64,000 bases of DNA from Rhodocyclaceae bacterium (lineage in GTDB: Bacteria > Pseudomonadota > Gammaproteobacteria > Burkholderiales > Rhodocyclaceae): NCBI GenBank assembly GCA_019455325.1, contig JACFMQ010000002.1:517353-581352 (forward strand), given 5' to 3'. Position numbers and translations under genes: made by a program. How positions within the stretch are numbered: position 1 is the first letter of the stretch; each line of letters opens with the position of its first letter. The notes under the pieces were generated by a model. That model was not told the origin of the DNA. It saw nothing but the letters and a program-made list of their open reading frames with translations, and made no database searches. Shown here piece after piece: positions 8,544-23,565 of the stretch.

Positions 8544-11500
8544 ATGACCAAGATGAGCGATGCCGCCCGCCGCGAAACGGAAGCCGAATGCCTCCGGCTG
8601 CGCGAGGAAAACGCGCTGCTCGCCGCGCGCCTGGCCGAAAGCGAGGCGGCGCGGCAGGCGGCGGAGACCAAGCTGCGCACCAGCGAGGCATACAACAAGA
8701 AAATCTTCGAGGCCGGCGCCACCGCCGTCGTCATCATCGACCCGCTGATCGGCATCGTCGACTGCAACATGGCGGCGGTGCACATGTACGGCTACGCCGC
8801 GCGCGAGGAAGTGCTCGGCAAGATGCCCTTCGATTTCTCGGCGCCCACGCAGTACGACGGCAGCGACAGCCACAGCGCCGGCGAGGAGCTGGCGAGGACG
8901 GCCATCCAGCAGGGCATGGTGACCTTCCAGTGGCGCGCCCGGCGGGCCGACGGCGAGATCTGGGACGCCGAGGTGCACCTGATGGCCTTCGACGGCGGCG
9001 GCCGGCCGATGCTGCGCTTCACCGTCGAGGACGTGACCGAGCACCTGCGCGCGCGCATGGAGATCGAGAACCAGCGGCGCGAGATCCAGCGGCTGCTCGA
9101 CGAGCAGAAGGTGATCTTCGACAACGCGCCCTACGGCATGGCCTACACCGCCGACGGCGTCATCCTGCGCGCCAACAACCGCCTGGGCGAGCAGATCGGC
9201 TGCGGCGTCGGCGAGCTGATCGGCCAGCGCGCGTCGGCCGCCTTCTTCGCCACGCCGGAAGAATTCCAGCGCTTCGCCGACGTCGCCGCGCCCGCCCTCG
9301 GCGCCGGCAAGGACGTGCACGTCGAAGTGAACATCCCGCGCAAGGACGGCAGCCACTTCATCGCCATGGTCTCCGGACAGGGCATCCGCCTCGCCGGCTA
9401 CGAGCGTTCCGCGGTCTGGGTCTATCAGGACATCGCCGAGCGCAAGCGCACGCAGGACGAGATGGTGCGCAAGCAGGCGGAGATCGAAAGGCTGCTCGAA
9501 GAGCAGCAGATGATCTTCGAGAACGCGCCCAACGGCATCCTCTACACCGCCGACGGCGTCATCATGCGCGCCAACCGGAAGGTGGCCGAGGACACCGGCT
9601 ACCGCGTCGACGAACTGGTCGGCAGCCCGGGCATGACGATCTTCGAGTCGCCGGAAAACTACCGGGCCTTCGGCCAGCGCGTCGGCCCCATTCTCGTCGC
9701 CGGCAGGGAGGCGACCCTCGAATGGGAGTTCGCCAGGAAGGACGGAACGAAGTTCATCGCCAAGGTCTCCGCGCGCAGCACGCACATGGCCGGGCACCAG
9801 CACGCCACGGTCTGGTCCTTCGAGGACATCGCCGAGCGCAAGGCGGCCGAGCGCGCCACGGCCGAGGCGCGGCGGATCGCCGAGGAGGCGACGCGCGCCA
9901 AGAGCGACTTCCTCGCCAACATGAGCCACGAGATCCGCACGCCGATGAACGCCATCATCGGCATGTCGCACCTCGCCCTGCAGACGCCGCTCGACCGGCA
10001 GCAGAAAAACTACATCGAGAAGGTGAACCGCGCCGCCGTGAACCTGCTGCGCATCATCAACGACATCCTCGACTTCTCGAAGATCGAGGCCGGCAAGATG
10101 ACGATGGAGAAGGTCGGCTTCCGCCTCGACGACGTCATGGACAACCTCGCCAGCCTGCTCGGCATCAAGGCCGGGGAAAAGGGCATCGAACTGCTGTTCA
10201 GGACCGCCCCCGACATTCCGCCGGCGCTCGTCGGCGATCCGCTGCGCCTCGAACAGGTGCTGCTCAACCTCGGCAACAACGCGGTCAAGTTCACCGAAGC
10301 CGGCGAGATCGTCATCGGCGTCGAGAAGATGAGCGAGGAGGACGGCGAGGACGGGCGCAGCGTCGCGCTGCATTTCTCGGTCGCCGACTCCGGCATCGGC
10401 ATGACGCCGGAGCAGTGCGCCCGCATGTTCCAGTCCTTCAGCCAGGCCGACACCTCGACCACCCGCCGCTACGGCGGCACCGGCCTCGGCCTGGCCATCT
10501 CGAAGCGCCTGATCGAACTGATGGACGGCGACGTCCGGGTCGAGAGCGAGGCCGGCCGGGGCTCCACCTTCCATTTCCGCGCCCGCTTCGGCGTCCTGCC
10601 GGAAGCCGCGTCCGAGGCGCTGCCGCGGCGCATGCTGCACGCCGGGGAACTGCGCGGCGCGCGCATCCTCGTCGTCGACGACAACGCTTCGGCGCGCGAG
10701 ATCATCGCCGGCATGGTCGCCGGCTTCGGCCTCACCGCCGACACCGCGGACGACGGCCGCCAGGCGCTCGCGCGGATCGCCGAGGCCGAGGCCGGCGGCC
10801 GCCCCTACGCGCTGGTGCTGATGGACTGGCACATGCCGGAGATGGACGGCATCGCCGCCGTGCGCGCGCTGCAGGACGAGCACGCCGCGGCCGTGCCGGC
10901 GATCATCATGGTCACCGCCCACGGCCGCGAGGAGGCGCTCGCCGCCGCCGAGCGGTGCGGCGCCCGGCTCTCTGCGGCGCTGACCAAGCCGGTGGTCGCC
11001 TCGACCCTGCTCGAAGCCATCGGCGACGCGCTCGGCCAGGGCGTCCGCGCCGAGGCCGGCCCCGGCGAGGGCGCCGCCGGCCACGAGGCGGTGCGCAAGC
11101 GCCTCGCCGGCGCGCGCCTCCTGCTGGTCGAGGACAACGAGATGAACCAGGAGCTGGCGACCGAACTGCTGCACCGCGCCGGCATCCGCGTCGAACTCGC
11201 CGGCAATGGCCGCGAGGCGCTCGACATCCTCGCCCGCGACGCGGCCTTCGACGGCGTGCTGATGGACTGCCAGATGCCGGTGATGGACGGCTACACGGCG
11301 ACGCGCGAGATCCGCGCCGACCCCGCCTTCGGCGCCCTGCCGATCATCGCCATGACCGCCAACGCGATGGCCGGCGACCGCGAGAAGGCGATCGCGGCCG
11401 GCATGAACGACCACATCGCCAAGCCGCTGAACGTCGCCGAGATGTTCGCCACCATCGCCCGCTGGGTCGAGCCGTCGGCCGCGCCCGGCGACGCGCCGGC

Positions 11501-12125
11501 GGCGGCCGCGCCCCGGCGGCCGTCCGCCGCCGCGCTGCCCGCCAGCCTGCCCGGCATCGACCGGGAAGCGGGCCTCGCCCGCACCCTGGGCGACGCGGAC
11601 TTCTATCTTGCGCAGTTGATCCGCTTCCGCGACGGCAACCGCGACTTCGGCAGCGACTTCCGCGCCGCCGCCGAACCGGCCGCCGCCGAGCGGCTCGCCC
11701 ACACCCTGAAGAGCACGGCCGGGACGATCGGCGCCCGCGCGCTGCAGGCGGCGGCCGCCGCGCTCGAACAGGCGTGCCACGAAGGCGCCGCCGGCGCGGC
11801 GGTGGAGGCGGCGCTCGCCGGCGTACTCGCCGAACTCGACCCGGTGCTCGGCGGACTGGCGGCGCTGCCGACCGCCGCCGACGACGACGAACGGCCGCGA
11901 TCGCAGGCGCCAGCCGATCCGGCGCGCGCGCACGCCGTCGCCGAAGAACTGGAAAGCCTGCTGGCCTACGGCAACGCCGCCGCCGGCGACCTGCTCGAAG
12001 CCGACGCCGACCTGCTCGAAGCCGCCTTCCCGGCGCACTTCCGGCGGATCGCGGCGGCGATCGAATCCTTCGATTTCGAAACCGCCCTGGCGCTGCTCAG
12101 GGAAGCCGTGGCCGAAGCCCGCTGA
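8544..12125 (+). CDS. Hybrid sensor histidine kinase, PAS x3-HisKA-HATPase-REC-REC-Hpt
   Basis: A 1193-residue cytoplasmic hybrid kinase. After a coiled-coil start (residues 5-45) come three PAS domains; the second and third are clear duplicates ([22 protein letters not shown] and [22 protein letters not shown]). Then follow HisKA with H462 in SHEIRTPMN, an HATPase with its N box (NLGNNAVKF) and G box (GGTGLGLAI), two receiver domains (phospho-acceptors D761 and D908) and a C-terminal Hpt domain with H1053 in [10 protein letters not shown]. All the parts of a four-step phosphorelay are thus on one chain. No membrane helices, so the signal is internal. The REC-HD-GYP gene begins 5 bp downstream and is the obvious output. 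Confidence 0.93.
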   Translation: MTKMSDAARRETEAECLRLREENALLAARLAESEAARQAAETKLRTSEAYNKKIFEAGATAVVIIDPLIGIVDCNMAAVHMYGYAAREEVLGKMPFDFSAPTQYDGSDSHSAGEELARTAIQQGMVTFQWRARRADGEIWDAEVHLMAFDGGGRPMLRFTVEDVTEHLRARMEIENQRREIQRLLDEQKVIFDNAPYGMAYTADGVILRANNRLGEQIGCGVGELIGQRASAAFFATPEEFQRFADVAAPALGAGKDVHVEVNIPRKDGSHFIAMVSGQGIRLAGYERSAVWVYQDIAERKRTQDEMVRKQAEIERLLEEQQMIFENAPNGILYTADGVIMRANRKVAEDTGYRVDELVGSPGMTIFESPENYRAFGQRVGPILVAGREATLEWEFARKDGTKFIAKVSARSTHMAGHQHATVWSFEDIAERKAAERATAEARRIAEEATRAKSDFLANMSHEIRTPMNAIIGMSHLALQTPLDRQQKNYIEKVNRAAVNLLRIINDILDFSKIEAGKMTMEKVGFRLDDVMDNLASLLGIKAGEKGIELLFRTAPDIPPALVGDPLRLEQVLLNLGNNAVKFTEAGEIVIGVEKMSEEDGEDGRSVALHFSVADSGIGMTPEQCARMFQSFSQADTSTTRRYGGTGLGLAISKRLIELMDGDVRVESEAGRGSTFHFRARFGVLPEAASEALPRRMLHAGELRGARILVVDDNASAREIIAGMVAGFGLTADTADDGRQALARIAEAEAGGRPYALVLMDWHMPEMDGIAAVRALQDEHAAAVPAIIMVTAHGREEALAAAERCGARLSAALTKPVVASTLLEAIGDALGQGVRAEAGPGEGAAGHEAVRKRLAGARLLLVEDNEMNQELATELLHRAGIRVELAGNGREALDILARDAAFDGVLMDCQMPVMDGYTATREIRADPAFGALPIIAMTANAMAGDREKAIAAGMNDHIAKPLNVAEMFATIARWVEPSAAPGDAPAAAAPRRPSAAALPASLPGIDREAGLARTLGDADFYLAQLIRFRDGNRDFGSDFRAAAEPAAAERLAHTLKSTAGTIGARALQAAAAALEQACHEGAAGAAVEAALAGVLAELDPVLGGLAALPTAADDDERPRSQAPADPARAHAVAEELESLLAYGNAAAGDLLEADADLLEAAFPAHFRRIAAAIESFDFETALALLREAVAEAR

Positions 12126-12130
12126 CCGAC

Positions 12131-13306
12131 ATGGACACGCCGATGGACTCACCGAAAGACGCGCAGAAACCCGTCGTCCTGATCGTCGACGACACGCCGG
12201 ACAACCTGCTGCTGATGAACCGGCTGCTGAAGGACGACTACAGCGTGCGCATCGCCAACGGCGGTGAACGCGCGCTGGCGCTCGCCGCCGCCGGCGCGCC
12301 GCCCGACCTGATCCTGCTCGACGTGATGATGCCGGACATGGACGGCTACGAGGTCTGCCGCCGGCTCAAGTCCGACCCGGCGCTCGCCGGCATTCCGGTG
12401 ATCTTCCTGACCGCCAAGAGCGAGCCCGACGACGAGCGCATGGGCCTGGAACTCGGCGCCGTCGACTACATCGCCAAGCCGATCAGCCCGGCCATCGTGC
12501 TGGCGCGGGTGAAGACGCACCTGGCGCTGAAGGCTTCCGCCGACTTCCTGCGCGACAAGGCCGACTACCTCGAAGTCGAGGTGAAGAAGCGCACGCGCGA
12601 GATCGAGGCCATCCAGGACGTCACCATCCTGGCCATGGCCTCGCTCGCCGAGACGCGCGACAGCGACACCGGCAACCACATCCGCCGCACCCAGTCCTAC
12701 GTCGGCGCGCTGGCCGAAAAGCTGCGCGAGCACCCGCGCTTCGCCCACTACCTGAGCACGCGCAACGTCGACCTGCTCTACAAGTCGGCGGCGCTGCACG
12801 ACATCGGCAAGGTCGGCATTCCCGACCGCGTCCTGCTCAAGCCGGGCCGCTTCGGGCCGGAGGAGTTCGAGATCATCAAGCGGCACTGCCGGCTCGGCCA
12901 CGACGTCATCGAATTCGCCGAACGCTCGGCCGAGCAGTCGCTCGGCAGCCACGTGGAATTCCTGCGCACGGCCAAGGAGATCGCCCTCTCGCACCACGAG
13001 AAATGGGACGGCAGCGGCTATCCGGAAGGGCTGGCCGGCGACGCCATCCCGGTCTCCGCGCGGCTGATGGCGCTGGCCGACGTCTACGACGCGCTGATCA
13101 GCCGGCGCGTCTACAAGGACGCCATGCCGCCCGCGCAGGCGGCGGCGATCATCGGCGAGGGCCGGGGCACGCACTTCGACCCCGACGTGGTCGACGCCTT
13201 CTTCGCCATCGAGCACGAATTCCGGGCGATCGCGCAGCGCTACGCCGACGCCGACGACGCGCTGGCGAAGAAGCGCGAAACCCTCGCCGAGATCCTCCCG
13301 CGCTGA
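12131..13306 (+). CDS. Response regulator REC-HD-GYP (c-di-GMP phosphodiesterase)
   Basis: A 391-residue protein. The receiver domain (residues ~15-135) has the acidic pair VDD, phospho-acceptor aspartate in LLDVMMPDMDG and the lysine in IAKP. A helical linker leads to an HD-GYP domain (~165-365) with ALHDIGKVGIPD and DGSGYPEGLAG, the residues that bind the metal centre and c-di-GMP. It probably hydrolyses c-di-GMP when phosphorylated by the preceding hybrid kinase. It starts 5 bp after that gene and lies 31 bp before the REC-REC-kinase gene, so the three form one operon. Confidence 0.92.
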   Translation: MDTPMDSPKDAQKPVVLIVDDTPDNLLLMNRLLKDDYSVRIANGGERALALAAAGAPPDLILLDVMMPDMDGYEVCRRLKSDPALAGIPVIFLTAKSEPDDERMGLELGAVDYIAKPISPAIVLARVKTHLALKASADFLRDKADYLEVEVKKRTREIEAIQDVTILAMASLAETRDSDTGNHIRRTQSYVGALAEKLREHPRFAHYLSTRNVDLLYKSAALHDIGKVGIPDRVLLKPGRFGPEEFEIIKRHCRLGHDVIEFAERSAEQSLGSHVEFLRTAKEIALSHHEKWDGSGYPEGLAGDAIPVSARLMALADVYDALISRRVYKDAMPPAQAAAIIGEGRGTHFDPDVVDAFFAIEHEFRAIAQRYADADDALAKKRETLAEILPR

Positions 13307-13337
13307 CGCGGGCCACCGAAAGGACGGGAAAGACGAC

Positions 13338-14903
13338 ATGCACTTTCCGAAGGAAACCGTTTTCCTGGTCGTCGACGATTTCGAAGCGATGCGCCAGATC
13401 ACCGCCACCCAGCTGCGCGCGCTCGGCGCCGAACAGATCCTCGTCGCGCGCAACGGCAAGGAGGCGCTGCAGATGCTCGGCAAGCAGCGCGTCGACGTGA
13501 TCCTCGCCGACTGGTACATGCCGGCCATGTCCGGCCTCGACCTGCTGCAGGCGGTGCGCGCCGACGCCCGCCTGTGCCACCTGCCGTTCATCATGATCAC
13601 CGCCGAGGCCGAGCGCGAGCGCGTCGCCGAGGCCATCACCGCCGGCGTCAGCGACCTGCTCGTCAAGCCGTACACCGCCGATCGCCTCGGCGCGCGCATC
13701 GTCCGGGCGATGGGCGCACGGCCGCGCGCGCCCGCCGCCCGCGCCGAGGCCGCCCCGGACGCGCGCGCCGCGGCCGCCGCGCCGGCGGCGGCAACGGCCC
13801 GGCCGCCGACCATCCTCATCGTCGACGACACGCCGGACAACCTGCACCTGCTCTCCCACCTCTTCAAGGAGGAATACCAGGTGCGCATCGCCAACAACGG
13901 CGAGAAGGCGCTCGACATCTGCACCTCGGACGACCCGCCCGACCTGGTGCTGCTCGACGTCATGATGCCGATCATCGACGGCTTCGAGGTGGCGCGGCGG
14001 ATGCGCGACCATCCGGGCGCGGAGTCGATCCCGATCATCTTCGTCACCGCCATGACCGGCGACGAGGCGCGCATGAAGGGCATGGAGCTGGGCGCCGTCG
14101 ACTTCATCGCCAAGCCGATCGACCCGAACCTGCTCAAGCCGCGCGTGCGCAACTTCATGCGCTACGTGGCGCTGCGCAAGCAGTTGCAGGCCGACTACGA
14201 CGGCATGCTGGAAGCCGCGCGCCTGCGCGACGACGTCGAGCAGATCACCCGCCACGACCTGCGCGGGCCGCTCGCCGGCGTCATCGGCCTGATCCAGTCC
14301 GTCGCCGGCGACGCGGCCATGAGTCGCGACGAACTCGTCCGCCAGTTGCGGCTCGCCGAGGAAACCGCCCTGCAGGCGCTGGACATGATCAACCTCTCGT
14401 CGGAGCTGTTCCGCATCGAGACCGGCCGCTTCCGGCTCGACGCCAGGCCGGTGAAGATCGGCGATATCCTCAGGCGCGTCGCCGAAATCGCCAACGCCGC
14501 CGTCGCCGACAAGAACCTCCGCCTGAGCATTACCCGCGACGGCACGGCCGACTTCGAAACCCCGTGGATTCTCGGCGACGCGATGCTCTGCTACTCGCTC
14601 TTCCAGAACCTCGTGAAGAACGCCTGCGAAGCCGCCCCGTCCGGCAGCGAGGTATCGATCGCGGTGCACGACCTCGATCCGGTATGGGTGGTCATCACCA
14701 ACCGCGGCGCCCTGCCGGCGGAAATCCGCGAACGCTTCTTCGACAAGTTCGCCACCGCCGGCAAGCGCGGCGGCACCGGCCTCGGCACCTACTCCGCCCG
14801 GCTTCTCGGCGAGGCCCAGGGCGGCCGCCTCTCGGTCGCCACCTCCGACGAGGCGGACACCACCTCGGTCACCGTCGAGCTGCCGCGCGCGCCGGCGCAC
14901 TGA
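13338..14903 (+). CDS. REC-REC-histidine kinase
   Basis: A 521-residue protein. REC1 (residues ~7-125) has its acceptor at D58 in ILADWYMPAMSG. An Ala/Pro-rich linker (~130-155) leads to REC2 (~157-275), with acceptor in LLDVMMPIIDG. The kinase part has H306 in RHDLRGPLAG, an N box in NLVKNACEA and a single glycine box GGTGLGTYSA. Receivers placed ahead of the kinase mean the kinase is itself controlled by phosphorylation, probably from the upstream hybrid kinase. The H box is HDLRGP rather than HEIRTP, a variant seen in kinases of this architecture. It is the last gene of the three-gene signalling operon. Confidence 0.9.
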   Translation: MHFPKETVFLVVDDFEAMRQITATQLRALGAEQILVARNGKEALQMLGKQRVDVILADWYMPAMSGLDLLQAVRADARLCHLPFIMITAEAERERVAEAITAGVSDLLVKPYTADRLGARIVRAMGARPRAPAARAEAAPDARAAAAAPAAATARPPTILIVDDTPDNLHLLSHLFKEEYQVRIANNGEKALDICTSDDPPDLVLLDVMMPIIDGFEVARRMRDHPGAESIPIIFVTAMTGDEARMKGMELGAVDFIAKPIDPNLLKPRVRNFMRYVALRKQLQADYDGMLEAARLRDDVEQITRHDLRGPLAGVIGLIQSVAGDAAMSRDELVRQLRLAEETALQALDMINLSSELFRIETGRFRLDARPVKIGDILRRVAEIANAAVADKNLRLSITRDGTADFETPWILGDAMLCYSLFQNLVKNACEAAPSGSEVSIAVHDLDPVWVVITNRGALPAEIRERFFDKFATAGKRGGTGLGTYSARLLGEAQGGRLSVATSDEADTTSVTVELPRAPAH

Positions 14904-14920
14904 CGCCGGCGCCGACGCAC

Positions 14921-14957
14921 AAAAAGAAAACCCGCGATCGCCTTGCGGCGCCGCGGG
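14921..14957 (-). terminator. Intrinsic terminator oriented for the minus strand
   Basis: Read on the minus strand: CCCGCG (from 14957), a GGCG/CGCC inner stem with a GCAA loop, then CGCGGG followed directly by TTTTCTTTTT. The plus strand has no T-tract after the hairpin, so it does not look like the terminator of the kinase operon. It implies a short transcript coming from the right. Confidence 0.5.
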
Positions 14958-15252
14958 CTCAAGCCGACCGGCCGTTCCGAGGGGGAAGGAGGAACGGCGG
15001 CGGAGAGGAATCACCGGAACCAGCGATGGGAGAGTGCCAGCCCCGGATCGCTTCGAAGAATACATCACGGCACGATGAACTTGCAAGCACTATGGCGACG
15101 GGGCGGTCGTTTCCATGCAATTGCTCGTCCCCGAAGGCAAGCATCAATTGCCGCCGGAATCGGCCGCACGAAAATTTCTTCAATACGACGTGCCTCATGT
15201 GCAACGGCGAAGGCTGATCCAGCGGGGGCGAAAAAATACCGATAGCATTAAG

Positions 15253-15269
15253 ATGAATGTCGAATTCAT
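15253..15269. promoter_or_regulatory. Inverted repeat ATGAAT-N5-ATTCAT before the Rpn gene
   Basis: The arms are at 15253-15258 and 15264-15269, ending 15 bp before the Rpn-family start codon in an AT-richer patch. It could be an operator or a translational hairpin over the ribosome site. The evidence is the symmetry alone. Confidence 0.3.
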
Positions 15270-15284
15270 TTTCATGGTGCCGCC

Positions 15285-16148
15285 ATGCCCTTCCCGCTCC
15301 TCGACCCGCGCAACGACTTCGTCTTCAAGCGCATCTTCGCCGGCAACCCGGCGCTGCTCGCCGACCTGATCAACGCCGTGCGCGCCCCCGAACCGCCGGT
15401 CGAAGTCGTCGAAATCCTCAACCCGACCATCGAACCGGGCGAACTCGGCGGCAAGTTCATCGTCCTCGACATCCTTGCCCGCGACGCCGGCGGCAGCCTC
15501 TACAACATCGAAATGCAGATCCGCCGCCACGCCGGCTGGAGCGCCCGCAGCATCTACTACCTGGCCCGGCGCCTGGACGGCCAACTGGTCAGCGGCGACG
15601 ACTACACCAAAATCAAGCCGGTGATCGGCATCCACCTGCTCGACTTCAGCCTGTTCGACGACCTGAGTCAGGCGCGCTGGTGCTTCGAGCTGCGCGACCG
15701 GCGCCAGCCCGGCATCGTGCTCGACAAAGCACTACAATTGAACGTACTCGAACTGCCCAAGGCCGACCGGCTGCTTGCCCGCGACGGCGGTGCGCTGGCC
15801 GACTGGGTCACCTGGTTCGAGCATTGGCAGGAGGACGAGCGCATGAGCCGGATCACGCATGAACCGATAGTCCAGGCGCAGGACAAACTGAGCGCGCTGT
15901 CGGCCAGCGAAGAAGAACGCCACCGCGCCTTCGTGCGCGAACGCGCGCTGTTCGACGAAGCGACAGAACTGAAGGTGGCGAGGAAGGAAGGCCAGGCCGC
16001 CGTATTGCTGCGTCAGCTCGAACGGCGCTTCGGCCCCGTGCCGGAAGCCGTCCGCGAACGTATCGTGCAGGCCGATGAGTCGCGCTTGCTCGAATGGAGC
16101 GACCGGGTGCTGGATGCCGACAGTCTGGACGAGGCGCTGGGCGGCTAG
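15285..16148 (+). CDS. Rpn-family PD-(D/E)XK nuclease / putative transposase
   Basis: A 287-residue protein of the Rpn/YhgA-like recombination-promoting nuclease family. It has the family N-terminus (LLDPRNDFVFKRIFAGNP), the core motif [16 protein letters not shown]...YNIEMQIR, in which D and E-x-Q form the metal site, and the SARSIYYLARRLDGQL helix. Members cut DNA and promote RecA-independent recombination or act in phage defence. The C-terminal third (EERHRAFVRERALFDEATEL and an arginine-rich tail ending in EAL) is typical. The lower-GC upstream sequence and isolation between unrelated operons suggest acquisition. No terminal repeats or target duplication are seen, so it is not called an insertion sequence. 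Confidence 0.88.
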   Translation: MPFPLLDPRNDFVFKRIFAGNPALLADLINAVRAPEPPVEVVEILNPTIEPGELGGKFIVLDILARDAGGSLYNIEMQIRRHAGWSARSIYYLARRLDGQLVSGDDYTKIKPVIGIHLLDFSLFDDLSQARWCFELRDRRQPGIVLDKALQLNVLELPKADRLLARDGGALADWVTWFEHWQEDERMSRITHEPIVQAQDKLSALSASEEERHRAFVRERALFDEATELKVARKEGQAAVLLRQLERRFGPVPEAVRERIVQADESRLLEWSDRVLDADSLDEALGG

Positions 16149-16204
16149 CCGCGCCTCCGGCGCCAGATGGGCACCGCCGGTTTTGCAGCCGCGCCAGGAA
16201 AGGC

Positions 16205-16240
16205 GAAAAACGGCCCCGGCGGGTTTTCCGTCGGGGCCGT
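16205..16240 (-). terminator. Intrinsic terminator of the relic receptor/sigma locus
   Basis: On the minus strand CGGCCCC and GGGGCCG pair around a short A-rich loop and are followed by TTTTT. It lies about 25 bp beyond the stop codon of the FecI-like relic, in the position expected at the end of a lost operon. Confidence 0.75.
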
Positions 16241-16264
16241 GGTGTCTGTAGCGCCTGAAAAGGG

Positions 16265-16432
16265 TCAGAAGTCGTAGCGCGCCGATTTTCGCGCGGCGCG
16301 GCGCGCCCCAGGTGCAGTACAGATCGTCAGGTAGGCACGCGGTTCGCGCAGGCCGGGAAGTTTGTCCTGCCGGCTGCCGAGGATGCGCAGGAAGGTATCC
16401 TGCGCCAGATCGGCGGCCTGCTGCTGGCCCAT
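16265..16432 (-). pseudogene. Relic of a FecI-type ECF sigma factor, joined to a possible TonB-receptor C-terminus
   Basis: A 55-codon minus-strand frame. Its first ~36 residues match region 2 of FecI-type ECF sigma factors (QAADLAQDTFLRILGS, then LREPRAYLT), which is normally about 30 residues into a ~170-residue protein. The frame then turns into a basic stretch and ends in ARYDF-stop, an ending typical of TonB-dependent receptors. An intrinsic terminator follows. The simplest reading is a large deletion in a sigma/anti-sigma/receptor operon that fused the front of the sigma gene to the last codons of the receptor. The sigma match is visible; the receptor tail is weaker, being only five residues. 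Confidence 0.55.
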
Positions 16433-16475
16433 TTTTCATTATCCCGCCCGACGTCAACTGGCAGGCCCAGCGGTT

Positions 16476-19010
<2,535 letters not shown>

Positions 19011-19045
19011 CAGTGCCTCCCGCCTGCGCGCCGGTCCATCGCGCT

Positions 19046-20323
19046 TCAGCCGTCCGCCGCCGGCCCGCGCCAGACGTTGCGGCAGCCGGTCTCCCGCACC
19101 CACCACGCGGCGGCGGCGCCGAGGCAGGCGCTGGCGGCGACGACGGCGATGCCGCCGCGCCAGGCCTCGACGCCGTAGAAGCGCGCGCCGGCGAGCATGC
19201 CGCCCTGCCAGCCGAGGTCCATCACCCAGCCGAAGATCGGCTGCAGCAGCGCGCCGGCGAAAAAGCCGCCCATGTTGGCGACCGAGGTCGACATGCCGGA
19301 GAGCAGCGGCGGGTTCACCTCCTTGGCGCAGGCCCAGGTCAGGCTGAAGCCGGCCGTCGTCAGCCCCATCAGCGCGAACAGCGAAAGCGACAGCCAGACC
19401 GGCATGGTCGCGCCGGAGAGCCAGACCAGCCAGAGCAGCGCGAAGACGTTGGTCGTCGCCACCAGCACCGGCTTGCGGCGCTTGATGCGGTCGGAGATCG
19501 TGCCGAGCAGCAGGCAGCCGACGGCGAAGCCGCCGAACCACAGCGACAGGTGCGTGGCGGCGACGTCGCGCGAATGGCCGTGCACCTGCATCAGATAGGG
19601 CGTCGCCCACAGGCCGGCGAAGGCGAAGAAGGCGCCGGCGACGCCGGCGTTGGTCAGCGCCGCCGGCCAGGTGGCGCGGTTCTTCAGCACCTGCATCAGG
19701 CCGCCGAGGATCACCGTGCGGTCGAACCTCGGCCGGTGCGCGCCGCTGCCGCCGTCCTTGCGGTCGCGCACCCAGATCCAGCAGGCCAGCCCGAGCGCCA
19801 GCGACAGCGCGCCGGCGGCGACGAACACGCTGCGCCAGCCGACCGCCTGCGCGGTCAGCGACAGCGGCACGCCGGCGAGCACCGAACCGAGGTTGCCGAC
19901 CAGCATGCACAGACCGGTCAGCGTCGCGAAGTGCTTCTCGTCGAACCAGACGGCGATGATCTTGAGCATGGCGATGAAAGTCACCGACACGCCGAGGCCG
20001 ACCAGCGTGCGGCCGACCAGCGCCGCCTCCAGCGACGTCGCCAGCCCGAAGAGCACGCTGCCGGCGGCGGCGACGACGGCGCCGGCGAACAGGATGCGGC
20101 GCGGGCCGAGGGTGTCGACGAGGATGCCGGTCGGCACCTGCATCACCGTGTAGACGTAGAAGTAGGTGGCCGCCAGCGTGCCGAGCGAGGCGGCCGTGGT
20201 CTGGAACGAGACGGCGAGATCCTGCGCGATGCCCGCCGGCGCGAAGCGGTGGAAGAAGGAGAGTACGTAGGCGCCGACGACGACGGCGAGCATCAGGCCA
20301 CTGCGGCGGAGGTTGTCGGTCAT
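19046..20323 (-). CDS. MFS transporter
   Basis: A 425-residue inner-membrane protein with 12 predicted membrane helices. The N-half carries the MFS motif A-like loop after helix 2 (GILVDTLGPRRILF) and the second half repeats it (GTISDRIKRRKPVL). The overall pattern (SFFHRFAPAGIAQDL at the start) recalls the anion/cation symporter branch of MFS, used for organic acids, but the substrate is open. I chose ATG 20321-20323; an extension upstream to 20368 is arginine-rich and unlikely. The sensor kinase gene begins 35 bp downstream and the two may be cotranscribed. Confidence 0.85.
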   Translation of the reverse strand: MTDNLRRSGLMLAVVVGAYVLSFFHRFAPAGIAQDLAVSFQTTAASLGTLAATYFYVYTVMQVPTGILVDTLGPRRILFAGAVVAAAGSVLFGLATSLEAALVGRTLVGLGVSVTFIAMLKIIAVWFDEKHFATLTGLCMLVGNLGSVLAGVPLSLTAQAVGWRSVFVAAGALSLALGLACWIWVRDRKDGGSGAHRPRFDRTVILGGLMQVLKNRATWPAALTNAGVAGAFFAFAGLWATPYLMQVHGHSRDVAATHLSLWFGGFAVGCLLLGTISDRIKRRKPVLVATTNVFALLWLVWLSGATMPVWLSLSLFALMGLTTAGFSLTWACAKEVNPPLLSGMSTSVANMGGFFAGALLQPIFGWVMDLGWQGGMLAGARFYGVEAWRGGIAVVAASACLGAAAAWWVRETGCRNVWRGPAADG

Positions 20324-20429
20324 GGGCGGGTTTTCCCGTTGTTGTCGTTGGCGGCCGGGCCGGCGCATCGCCGGCGGCGCGGGTTCATGGCCGCCTCACC
20401 CCTGAGCGCGGCGGACGGCTGCGTTCAGC

Positions 20430-20825
20430 TCATTTCATCGCCGCCATCGCCTCGGCGTGCGTCTTGCCGGAAGAATTCCGGCGCGCCTCGACGTAGGCGC
20501 CGACGGTGTCGGCCAGCGGCCGGCCCTGGCCGCGGGCGGCGACGGCGTCGAGCACGTCGAGCGGCGTCACCGGCGCCTTGGTCGCGTCGAACAGGAAGCG
20601 GGCGGCGCGGATGCTGGCGGCGGCGACCGCCTGCGCGTCCTCGCCGGCGAGCTTCGCCGCCTTGTTCAGTTGCGCCTGTGCCTGCGCCACGCGCGGATCG
20701 GCCGGCGCCACTTCCTCCTTCAGCGTCAGCTCGACGAGGCGGCGGGCGGCGTCGGCGGCCGGCGCGGCCGACGCCGGCGCGCAGAGAAGGACGGCGAGGA
20801 AAAGGGCGGAGAGCAACTGGCGCAT
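20430..20825 (-). CDS. Small secreted protein of unknown function
   Basis: A 131-residue protein with a signal peptide (MRQLLSALFLAVLLCAPASA, cleaved after about residue 20). The rest is an alanine-rich, helical, charged chain with no cysteine outside the signal and no domain I recognise. It lies 40 bp after the P-type ATPase gene on the same strand, so it may belong to that transcript. Periplasmic location is inferred. Confidence 0.6.
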   Translation of the reverse strand: MRQLLSALFLAVLLCAPASAAPAADAARRLVELTLKEEVAPADPRVAQAQAQLNKAAKLAGEDAQAVAAASIRAARFLFDATKAPVTPLDVLDAVAARGQGRPLADTVGAYVEARRNSSGKTHAEAMAAMK

Positions 20826-20865
20826 GATCGACCTTGGCGGTGAGGTGACGGATGGATGACGAATC

Positions 20866-23561
<2,696 letters not shown>

Positions 23562-23565
<4 letters not shown>

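Larger units (their letters stand above)
14904..15284. other. 381-bp gene-poor spacer with hairpins and a lower-GC right half
   Basis: No gene is supported on the plus strand. The left part has a GC-rich hairpin at 14931-14957, flanked by AAAAAGAAAA on its left, and a second 8-bp stem GCCGTTCC/GGAACGGC close to 14969-14996. The right part is lower in GC than its neighbours. A minus-strand reading frame of 81 codons (15204 to 14959) runs into the first hairpin; it resembles nothing I know and is kept only as a possibility. Confidence 0.5.

Noticed and set aside
8532-12152. A 1206-codon open frame antisense to the hybrid kinase
   Set aside because: High-GC genes keep the opposite frames open. 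The antisense product is low complexity with no motif, while the sense frame has complete kinase and receiver signatures.
15285-16148. A complete insertion sequence around the Rpn-family gene
   Set aside because: No terminal inverted repeats or target-site duplication could be found on either side.
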